5,533 nt of DNA from Thermoguttaceae bacterium (lineage in GTDB: Bacteria > Planctomycetota > Planctomycetia > Pirellulales > Thermoguttaceae), in NCBI GenBank assembly GCA_017454585.1, contig JAFTCU010000199.1:1-5533 (forward strand). The letters are read 5' to 3'. This document shows, in pieces, positions 1-4,234 of the stretch (its first letter is position 1; each line of letters opens with the position of its first letter). Made by a program: the position numbers and the translations under genes. The notes under the pieces were generated by a model. That model searched no databases. It saw only the letters and a program-made list of their open reading frames with translations, and was not told where the DNA came from.

Positions 1-103
1 CCCGCGGGATCCAGACCTACTGCCAATGCGCAGGCGGGAGGGCGTTCGAGATTTTAGCGTATTACAGACCAGTGACGGGGGAGGGGCCGGAGGCTGGCCG
101 CGC

Positions 104-901
104 TTACTCTTGACCAGGAACTAAAAGGACACGAAGGCCGAGGAGGTCGTTCCGGTAGTCAAGCGTGCTCCTGCCGCGGTACGCCGACCGGCAGCACCCG
201 GCGATGTAGTCCCAGCTCCCGCCACGAATCACGCGGAGCGGGGAAGGAGAAGTGTTTTCAGGGGCACTCGTTGGTGACCTATCGTAATACTTCTCGTCAT
301 AGTAATCGGAACACCATTCCCAAACGTTACCATGCATATCGTACAAGCCCCAAGCATTCGGCTTCTTCTGCGCGACCGGGTGGGTTGAACCCGTGTCCCA
401 ATCCTCGTCGTACCACGCCATCTCGTCAAGAGTTCCCGCGTAATCGCCCGTCGTGCCCGCCCGACACGCGTATTCCCACTGCGCCTCCGTCGGAAGCTGC
501 ACCCGCTGGCCTAACTTCTGGCTTAATTTCTTGCAGAATTCCTGGCAGTCGTTCCAGCTCACTTTCTCGACCGGATTCCGGTCCCCTTTGAACCTGCTCG
601 GATTCTCGCCCATCACACTCTGCCACATCGCCTGCGTGACCTCCGTCTCCAAAAGCCAAAATCCCTTGGTGATTTTTACCTTATGTTGCGTTTCATCGTT
701 ATGCCGGCCTGGCTCGTCTGTGGGACTGCCCATCATAAACTCTCCCGGCGGGCACCAACGGAAAGCGTACTCGATCCCGTCCGCAGTCAGAACGATTCGA
801 TCTCCAGCTTTAGGGTTAGAAGGAAGTTCTTCAGCCCAACTGTAAGATACCCAAAAGAAACCCAATAACAAAAGGGCAAGGACAGCAAGCAGTTTTTTCA
901 T
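104..901 (-). CDS. Exported SUMF1/FGE-sulfatase fold protein (formylglycine-generating enzyme paralogue)
   Basis: The 265-residue protein begins with a signal peptide (residues 1-23: MKK, a Leu/Phe-rich core, likely cleavage after SWA), so it is probably exported. The rest is one SUMF1/FGE-sulfatase domain. Its hallmarks are PPGEFMMGSP (51-60), ETEVTQAMW (85-93), LPTEAQWEYACRAGT (136-150), GLYDMHGNVWEWC (185-197) and RGGSW (226-230), with the closing CRSAYR segment at 237-242. True formylglycine-generating enzymes use two cysteines five residues apart near the C-terminus. Here Cys237 matches the second, but the first position is Tyr232, so sulfatase-activating activity is doubtful; a binding or other role is more likely. 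Such paralogues are abundant in Planctomycetota and relatives. The start is fixed by GGAGGTGA six bases upstream and by the promoter at 929-957. It is divergent from the small gene at 1149. Confidence 0.9.
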   Translation of the reverse strand: MKKLLAVLALLLLGFFWVSYSWAEELPSNPKAGDRIVLTADGIEYAFRWCPPGEFMMGSPTDEPGRHNDETQHKVKITKGFWLLETEVTQAMWQSVMGENPSRFKGDRNPVEKVSWNDCQEFCKKLSQKLGQRVQLPTEAQWEYACRAGTTGDYAGTLDEMAWYDEDWDTGSTHPVAQKKPNAWGLYDMHGNVWEWCSDYYDEKYYDRSPTSAPENTSPSPLRVIRGGSWDYIAGCCRSAYRGRSTLDYRNDLLGLRVLLVPGQE

Positions 902-928
902 AATTCACCTCCATGAAAATTTTCCTTC

Positions 929-957
929 ATTTTAATTGCCGGGGAGGGAAAAGTCAA
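929..957 (-). promoter_or_regulatory. Sigma70-type promoter of the SUMF1-fold gene
   Basis: On the minus strand, -35 TTGACT (952-957) and -10 TAAAAT (929-934) are separated by exactly 17 bases. Transcription would begin near 922 and give a leader of about 20 bases containing GGAGGTGA before the ATG. An imperfect inverted repeat, GGGAG.GAGA/TCTC.CTCCC (960-984), lies just upstream of the -35 and could be a regulator site. Confidence 0.6.
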
Positions 958-1057
958 GTGGGAGGGAGATTTTTTCTCACTCCCAGAAAATAAACTTGCT
1001 AAACAGTGAAATAGAATTTAATTTCTTGTTTTTTACTCAAATTCCTCATATTTCCCA

Positions 1058-1085
1058 TTGATATTTTTTCAGAAGCGTTTATAAT
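1058..1085 (+). promoter_or_regulatory. Sigma70-type promoter of the 77-residue gene
   Basis: TTGATA (1058-1063), a 16-base spacer and a consensus TATAAT (1080-1085) face the small gene at 1149. An AT-rich stretch (about 985-1057) precedes it and could act as an UP element. The predicted start is near 1092, giving a leader of about 57 bases that contains the hairpin at 1101-1118. Confidence 0.6.
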
Positions 1086-1100
1086 GCCGGTGTTCGATTT

Positions 1101-1118
1101 GAGGGACGCGTGTCCCTC
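1101..1118 (+). repeat. Leader hairpin, 7-bp perfect inverted repeat
   Basis: GAGGGAC (1101-1107) and GTCCCTC (1112-1118) flank the loop GCGT. The repeat sits about 10 bases downstream of the predicted transcription start and 30 bases before the ATG. It could be a protein operator or an mRNA stem; there is no T-tract, so it is not a terminator. Confidence 0.5.
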
Positions 1119-1148
1119 GCCATTCACCCAAACAACGGAGAAAACCCC

Positions 1149-1382
1149 ATGAAGAAACGCAAGCCACGTATCCAGGTAACCAGCACCCTCAGCCCGGAGG
1201 TCCACGCCCTCCTGCCCCAGCTTCCCGAAACGCTCAGCAAGTTCCTCGACCACGCCATCCCGAACGAGCTGAGCCGCTCCGCCACCGCCACCTCACGATT
1301 GGCCGAGGCGCTGCACGAGGTGATCCGAGCCGCGGTCCAGGACGCCATTCGTGAAGCGATGACCGCCGGTCGTGAAAAATGA
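1149..1382 (+). CDS. Small basic protein, possible ribbon-helix-helix DNA-binding protein
   Basis: This encodes 77 residues, starting MKKRKPRIQVTSTLSPEV. The ATG at 1149 is chosen over an in-frame GTG at 1110 because GGAG (1137-1140) lies eight bases before it and the leader hairpin lies between the promoter and the ATG. The pattern is a basic N-terminus, a short beta-like strand (RIQVTST, residues 7-13) and then two helices (about 15-24 and 26-38), which resembles ribbon-helix-helix (CopG/Arc) repressors. An Ala/Arg-rich amphipathic helix follows (about 45-73). I do not recognise the family, so the DNA-binding role is inferred from pattern alone. The gene is monocistronic, with a promoter at 1058-1085 and a terminator two bases after the stop. 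It sits between the SUMF1-fold gene and the att region, a plausible place for an element-encoded regulator. Confidence 0.7.
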   Translation: MKKRKPRIQVTSTLSPEVHALLPQLPETLSKFLDHAIPNELSRSATATSRLAEALHEVIRAAVQDAIREAMTAGREK

Positions 1383-1383
1383 G

Positions 1384-1408
1384 CCTCCGCGAAAGCGGGG
1401 GTTTTTTT
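1384..1408 (+). terminator. Rho-independent terminator of the 77-residue gene
   Basis: CCTCCGC (1384-1390), a GAAA tetraloop and GCGGGGG (1395-1401) form a 7-bp stem with one T-G wobble, followed directly by seven T (1402-1408). It starts one base after the TGA stop codon. This is a textbook intrinsic terminator. Confidence 0.9.
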
Positions 1409-1423
1409 ATTGCCGAGCCGGAT

Positions 1424-1608
1424 TTTTCAAAAGTCATACCAAAACGATGGCAAAATTTGACAGTTTTTGGCAATTCTTGCCAGTTTTTGCCAGTTTTTGG
1501 CAATTTCCAGACGCGCGAAAATTTCCAAAAGTTTCATACCAGAGAAATGATTAAACATCGTAAAAAAGGGACTCAAACGATGAAAATCACACCCAAAAAT
1601 ACATACCA
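1424..1608. repeat. Three spaced CAAAA-n-CATACCA repeats, candidate integrase arm-type sites
   Basis: The copies are TTTTCAAAAGTCATACCA (1424-1441), TTTCCAAAAGTTTCATACCA (1522-1541) and CCCAAAAATACATACCA (ending at 1608). The CATACCA part is identical in all three and all have the same orientation. They lie beside the tRNA-derived core, where tyrosine integrases usually have arm-type binding sites. That use is inferred; the repeats themselves are seen directly. Confidence 0.5.
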
Positions 1609-2977
1609 ATCCGAGGGTCGGCCCAAGGCCCTGATAAGGCGGAGGTCCCAAGTTCGAATCTTGGCGTGCCCATAAGGAGTCCTCGCAGGTATTTGCAGAG
1701 GACTCTTTTTTTGTCTGTTTCGTGCCGTGTTTTACGGGGTTTGGTGAGGTTTTTCTAGCGGATGGGATGCACTGCGAGGACGCGGAACAGGCGGATTTTT
1801 TGGCACGGGGTAGGACGTTTTTCAGGCAAGAGAAGCAATCGATTTTTTTAATTGCGTTCAGCATTCGTCCTTTGTGCAAAATCTGGTAATGTTTGATCGC
1901 CACTTTGTAATTATGGTCGGCGATGTGTTCATAAACCGGAATGTCCTGGACCTGTTCCAGAAGGTCGGAGCAGTACGATTTACGGAGGTTATACCACGGG
2001 TTAGGATAAGCCGGGAGGCCATTCTCATCCAGGAAACGGGCCATCATCACTGAGAAGTTCTGGTCCGGGCGCATTCTGGGGAAGACCCGATCCGAAAATG
2101 GTTCCGTCTCGCGGTATTCCTGAAAGAGAGTTTCGACGATTTCCGGGAGGGGGATCCTTCTGCCGAAGCGTCCGTGGCATTTATTCTTTTTGGCCGCGAC
2201 GAAGAGCCAGCCGGGTTCCTTGTCAGTGTGGAAGTGAACATCATCCCAGCGCAGGTCGTACATTTCTGATGGCCCACGAAGGCCGCAGAATCGTCCCAGA
2301 GCCAGAATAAGCCGCCAATAGGGGGTATTCCCTTCCAACATCGTCATCACCTCGCTAGCGGAGATGTAGGCCAGTTTATCGGGATTTGCCGATTCGCCGC
2401 CTTTGACCTCCTCGAAGGGGTTACGGGCAATCCAGCCGATTCTGACGGCATAGGTGAACAGTTGTTTCACGACTTCGATGCGGCGATTGGCGGTGGCCGT
2501 GCTCAGCGGGACCGGCGTGAGCGTCCGGGTGTTGAGCGGCGTGGTACGAAGCCACTTGTTGTAAGCGTCCGCGTCTTCCGGCGTGATCTCTTCCACTTGC
2601 GCTTCTTTCGGGAAGAACGTCAGCAGATTATTGAACGCGCTTCGGTAGTTTTCCCATGTGCTCTCCTGAGCCTCGGTCAGACTGGCATGGTATGATTTGA
2701 TGAGCGTCTGGAGTGTGTGCGCCTCTTTTACTTCAGGCGCGATGCCCAGAGCCACGAGCCGCTGACGGAGTCTGGAGTTTCCCATTTTGTTCAACCACTC
2801 GTCGATGTATTCAGGCGGACGGAGACCGGTCTTCTGGGTGCGTTTCAGTTCTTCAATATGTTCCCCAACACGCTGGGCCTCGCGGCGATTCGTGAAGCCC
2901 ATGAAGCGGATCTGTTTGCCGTTAATGGTGAGGCGGACGGTGTATTTGCCGTTTGATTCCTGCTTTACATTTGACAT
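1427..2977 (-). CDS. int: Tyrosine recombinase / phage-type integrase with tail running through the att site
   Basis: This is a site-specific recombinase that should integrate and excise the element at tRNA-Ile. The order is an arm-type DNA-binding region (about 1-60), an SAM-like core-binding domain (about 88-185) and a catalytic domain (about 205-370). Visible active-site positions are Arg234 in CGLRGPSE, Lys263/264, Arg332 in YNLRKSY, His355 in IADHN and the nucleophile Tyr364 in IKHYQIL. Box II has Asn330 where most families have His, a change I associate with planctomycete integrases. Residues 365-516 are an unusually long tail. From Trp436 it is antisense tRNA (WARQDSNLGPPPYQ), so the natural end of the protein depends on the DNA joined at the att core. 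The start ATG follows a weak AAGGGA and lies 74 bases after xis, probably in the same transcript. Confidence 0.93.
   Translation of the reverse strand: MSNVKQESNGKYTVRLTINGKQIRFMGFTNRREAQRVGEHIEELKRTQKTGLRPPEYIDEWLNKMGNSRLRQRLVALGIAPEVKEAHTLQTLIKSYHASLTEAQESTWENYRSAFNNLLTFFPKEAQVEEITPEDADAYNKWLRTTPLNTRTLTPVPLSTATANRRIEVVKQLFTYAVRIGWIARNPFEEVKGGESANPDKLAYISASEVMTMLEGNTPYWRLILALGRFCGLRGPSEMYDLRWDDVHFHTDKEPGWLFVAAKKNKCHGRFGRRIPLPEIVETLFQEYRETEPFSDRVFPRMRPDQNFSVMMARFLDENGLPAYPNPWYNLRKSYCSDLLEQVQDIPVYEHIADHNYKVAIKHYQILHKGRMLNAIKKIDCFSCLKNVLPRAKKSACSASSQCIPSARKTSPNPVKHGTKQTKKESSANTCEDSLWARQDSNLGPPPYQGLGPTLGLVCIFGCDFHRLSPFFTMFNHFSGMKLLEIFARLEIAKNWQKLARIAKNCQILPSFWYDF
1451..1510. repeat. 10-bp tandem repeat with phased T-tracts
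   Basis: Consecutive decamers begin at 1451, 1461, 1471, 1481, 1491 and 1501. The best copies are CAGTTTTTGG (1461 and 1491) and CAGTTTTTGC (1481); CAATTCTTGC (1471) is close, and the outer two are degenerate. The T-tracts recur once per helical turn, which predicts intrinsic curvature. The repeat lies between the first two CATACCA repeats, about 120 bases from the att core. Confidence 0.6.
1628..1672 (+). other. Attachment-site core: 3' half of tRNA-Ile(GAT)
   Basis: The segment contains the anticodon loop CTGATAA (1631-1637, anticodon GAT), 3' anticodon stem GGCGG (1638-1642), variable loop AGGTC (1643-1647), T-arm CCAAG/TTCGAAT/CTTGG (1648-1664), acceptor 3' strand CGTGCCC (1665-1671) and discriminator A1672; CCA is not encoded. 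Upstream there is no D-arm and no matching GGGCACG acceptor strand. The anticodon stem pairs only for its three loop-proximal pairs, so the tRNA match begins near 1628. This is therefore not a functional tRNA. It is the piece of tRNA that a tRNA-targeting integrase carries in its att site. The adjacent integrase supports the reading. Confidence 0.8.
1677..1712 (+). terminator. Rho-independent terminator following the tRNA-Ile fragment
   Basis: GAGTCCTC (1677-1684) and GAGGACTC (1698-1705) form a perfect 8-bp stem, extendable by A-T pairs, followed by seven T (1706-1712). It serves plus-strand transcription, as expected downstream of a tRNA gene. It may therefore be part of the sequence shared between the element and the host tRNA locus. 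It lies inside the integrase reading frame, antisense to it. Confidence 0.85.
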
Positions 2978-3000
2978 AATAATAATCCCTTAATTAATGA

Positions 3001-3024
3001 AACCGGGCCGCTGAGGACCCGGTT
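3001..3024 (-). terminator. Hairpin between xis and int, possible attenuator
   Basis: AACCGGG (3001-3007) and CCCGGTT (3018-3024) form a 7-bp perfect stem with a 10-base loop in the xis-int gap. In the leftward transcript it is followed by an AT-rich but interrupted T-tract, so any termination is probably partial. It may lower int expression relative to xis. A TTAATTAA (2990-2997) follows immediately and overlaps the int leader. Confidence 0.4.
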
Positions 3025-3051
3025 GGTTTCGTTTCTGACAACCGTTTTCAA

Positions 3052-3204
3052 TTAATGGGAGTGGACCCATCGTTCGACGTCTTCCGGGTAGAACCGGACC
3101 AGAGCGCCGATTTTCCGGAAAGGAAGGCCGTGCTTCTCTCGGAGAACATCGACCTGACGTAAAGAGACATTCAGGTATTGGGCAACATCTTTTTTTGACC
3201 ACAT
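3052..3204 (-). CDS. xis: Excisionase-like HTH protein (AlpA/MerR-type helix_turn_helix_17)
   Basis: This small gene encodes 50 residues, starting MWSKKDVAQYLNVSLRQVDV and ending WVHSH. It matches the compact winged-helix/MerR-like excisionase pattern: the helix KKDVAQYL (4-11), a turn at NVS, the recognition helix LRQVDVLREK (15-24), the wing GLPFRKIGALVRF (26-38) and the closing helix PEDVERWV (40-47). Family members bind beside att sites and direct the integrase toward excision, or act as regulators of int. AGGAGT ten bases upstream supports the ATG at 3204. The gene lies directly upstream of int, in the same orientation, behind a very strong promoter. I favour excisionase over a plain regulator because of the int neighbour. 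Confidence 0.85.
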   Translation of the reverse strand: MWSKKDVAQYLNVSLRQVDVLREKHGLPFRKIGALVRFYPEDVERWVHSH

Positions 3205-3244
3205 GCGGGTTTTTACTCCTTATGCAAGACTTTGTTGAAGAAGG

Positions 3245-3282
3245 TTAATTAATACTTAATTATACCAGAAAACCTATTAATT
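3245..3282. promoter_or_regulatory. Helically phased AATT operators over the xis-int promoter
   Basis: TTAATTAA (3245-3252) lies near the transcription start, TTAATTA (3256-3262) overlaps the -10 and ATTAATT (3276-3282) touches the -35. Their AATT centres are 11 and 21 bases apart, placing them on one face of the helix. The same TTAATTAA recurs before int (2990-2997). A regulator site is inferred; simple AT-richness is the alternative. Confidence 0.35.
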
Positions 3283-3287
3283 GTCAA
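3259..3287 (-). promoter_or_regulatory. Consensus extended -10 promoter of xis-int
   Basis: On the minus strand, a perfect -35 TTGACA (3282-3287), a 17-base spacer and a perfect -10 TATAAT (3259-3264) preceded by TG at the extended -10 position (TGGTATAAT). Transcription would start near 3252, with a leader of about 48 bases before xis. A promoter this close to consensus normally needs a repressor, and candidate operators overlap it. Confidence 0.85.
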
Positions 3288-3310
3288 CCATGTGCAAGCA
3301 AAAATTGACA
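3288..3310 (-). repeat. Diverged IS-end-like sequence next to the xis-int promoter
   Basis: Read on the minus strand from 3310, TGTCAATTTTTGCTTGCAC then ATGG matches the IS end TGTCTACTTTTGGCTTGCAC then TTGG at about 20 of 24 positions with one gap. It is directly followed by the -35 TTGACA. It may be an old IS end or a shared protein-binding motif. Confidence 0.35.
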
Positions 3311-3336
3311 AAATTTTCGGAAAATTTTGCGAAAAA
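3300..3336. repeat. Phased A-tracts upstream of the xis-int promoter
   Basis: A-tracts at 3300-3304, 3310-3313 (with TTTT following), 3321-3324 (with TTTT following) and 3332-3336 recur about every 10 to 11.5 bases. This predicts curved DNA just upstream of the -35 and may act as an UP element. Confidence 0.4.
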
Positions 3337-3361
3337 TCCCGCTATTAATATCAGGATTTTT
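3332..3361 (-). terminator. Weak hairpin downstream of the methyltransferase remnant
   Basis: AAAAATCC (3332-3339) and GGATTTTT (3354-3361) form an 8-bp stem with a 14-base loop. The T-run lies inside the stem on either strand. It may be a second, weaker terminator behind the hairpin at 3385-3422. Confidence 0.3.
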
Positions 3362-3384
3362 TGGGTATCGCTGAGGCCCTCCCA

Positions 3385-3422
3385 AATAGAAAATGGAGTC
3401 ATCACTAACTCCATTTTCTATT
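3385..3422 (-). terminator. 15-bp perfect hairpin, likely bidirectional terminator
   Basis: AATAGAAAATGGAGT (3385-3399) and ACTCCATTTTCTATT (3408-3422) are perfect inverted repeats around the 8-base loop CATCACTA; CC/GG pairs extend the stem past one bulged A. The core stem with an A-run on one side and a T-run on the other is typical of bidirectional intrinsic terminators. It ends leftward transcription from the methyltransferase remnant 54 bases after its stop and shields the xis-int promoter. Confidence 0.65.
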
Positions 3423-3475
3423 GGTCATTCAAAGGAACCAATCTGATTTTTAGAGACAATGGAACACCCGAACCG

Positions 3476-4015
3476 CTACTCCCCAAAAGTCTCATCGAGG
3501 ACTTCTTCCAGGGTCTCGTTTTTAATGAGTTCCAGCGAATCCTTGCAGCGGAAATTATGCTCGAAGGATTGTCCCTCGGCGAATCCCAACAAGAAGTGCG
3601 TCGCAATGGCGTAAATGATTTTCGTTGGCGCGAGGCCATACACCTGTTTCGTGAAAATGTGTTCCAGACGTTCCGAGTCATTCGGAAACCGTTTCTTCAT
3701 TTTGGGACTGCGGTACAGCCGTTTCACGATTTCCGCAATGTACAGCCCGGACTTCATATAAAGGTCGATGAACGTCTTATCGGGATCATCGAAACAGCCG
3801 GGATTTTCCTGTTCCAGCAGATCCACCATTTCTTTCACGACCCGCTTGGGGGTGAAAATCTGGTTCGTCTTCTGCGGCGGAATGTAGTCGAAAATATCGC
3901 CTTCGCTTTTCTCGTCAAAATAGTTCGCCAGCTTTTTACGAAGGGCCAGGAACTCCTTCACGGAATCGTTGAACGACCTCATCGAATAGATGGCCTTCAA
4001 AATGTTCCGTTTCAT
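3476..4015 (-). CDS. C-terminal remnant of a helicase/adenine-methyltransferase restriction enzyme (5'-truncated)
   Basis: The 179 residues carry a methyltransferase entry motif QIFTPKRVVKEMVDLLEQ (52-69), a motif-I-like FIDLYMKSGLYIAEIVKRLY (87-106), and the segment KQVYGLAPTKIIYAIATHFLLGF. From memory, this matches the C-terminal part of large DEAD/DEAH helicase-methyltransferase proteins of restriction systems, which are many hundreds of residues long and also end soon after this segment. No NPPY/DPPY catalytic motif and no helicase motifs are present. An in-frame TGA lies five codons upstream of the ATG and no good SD is seen, so the 5' part has been lost. It is probably a decayed gene, not a working methyltransferase. 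The IS remnant begins about 150 bases upstream, which suggests IS-mediated loss. It is followed by the terminator at 3385-3422. Confidence 0.7.
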   Translation of the reverse strand: MKRNILKAIYSMRSFNDSVKEFLALRKKLANYFDEKSEGDIFDYIPPQKTNQIFTPKRVVKEMVDLLEQENPGCFDDPDKTFIDLYMKSGLYIAEIVKRLYRSPKMKKRFPNDSERLEHIFTKQVYGLAPTKIIYAIATHFLLGFAEGQSFEHNFRCKDSLELIKNETLEEVLDETFGE

Positions 4016-4161
4016 CGGTTTCGGGAGTCATATTCGGAGGGCTTCCGACTCTATTCACAGTGAACACGTGGAATCATCAGGTGTATTTCCGTTTCGAGAC
4101 TTCCGGATGGCACACCGATAAAAAAAAGCTCTTTCCATCCTTTTCCCAAAGTATTATTGGT
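4016..4161. other. Intergenic scar between the methyltransferase remnant and the IS end
   Basis: I see no gene here. It holds an 11-bp palindrome TTCACAGTGAA (4054-4064) and a small bulged hairpin GAGTCGGA/TCCGA..GACTC on the minus strand (about 4026-4052). The part next to 4162 may be the inner flank of a lost IS copy: read leftward it carries TTGACC and ATACTTTG, resembling the ATACTTTG upstream of the intact transposase. Confidence 0.4.
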
Positions 4162-4234
4162 CAAGTGCAAGCGAAAAGTAGACAGTTGAGTGCAAAATTT
4201 TTGTCATCGGGTGTCTACTTTTGGCTTGCACTTG
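4162..4234. repeat. Two facing IS terminal repeats, 23-bp arms around 27 bp
   Basis: The arm at 4212-4234 begins TGTCTACTTTTGGCTTGCAC. The arm at 4162-4184 is its reverse complement with a single mismatch (G4173), so 22 of 23 positions agree. The right arm is the left end of the IS that follows; the transposase stop codon TAG (4215-4217) lies inside it. The left arm points the other way and is best read as the end of a second, now deleted, IS copy. TG at the outer tips fits IS481/IS3-type ends. Confidence 0.75.

Noticed and set aside
3..113. Open plus-strand frame at the left edge (RGIQTYCQCAGG... to TGA at 111-113), possible C-terminus of a convergent gene
   Set aside because: It is only 36 codons, has no recognisable motif, and would overlap the stop of the SUMF1-fold gene; another plus frame is also open here. 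Cannot be decided without the sequence to the left.
1451..1510. CRISPR array
   Set aside because: The repeats are 10 bp, tandem and without spacers, so they do not fit a CRISPR array.
1628..1672. Complete functional tRNA-Ile gene
   Set aside because: D-arm, 5' acceptor strand and the outer part of the 5' anticodon stem are absent, so no cloverleaf can form.
1580..1675. Short plus-strand frame starting MKITPKNTYQ that runs through the tRNA fragment
   Set aside because: It has no SD and its second half is the tRNA half-gene read as protein; it is a by-product of the att region.
2990..3202. 70-codon minus-strand frame starting at GTG 3202
   Set aside because: It is the wrong frame over the excisionase-like gene, which has the SD, the HTH pattern and a sensible end.
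3923..4034. Minus-strand frame MTPETDETEHF... of 31 codons overlapping the start of the methyltransferase remnant
   Set aside because: It is short, out of frame with the recognisable protein and has no SD; treated as chance.
3281..4063. 260-codon plus-strand frame
   Set aside because: It is antisense to the methyltransferase remnant, whose motifs are clear, and its start falls in the xis-int promoter. It has no SD or known motif.
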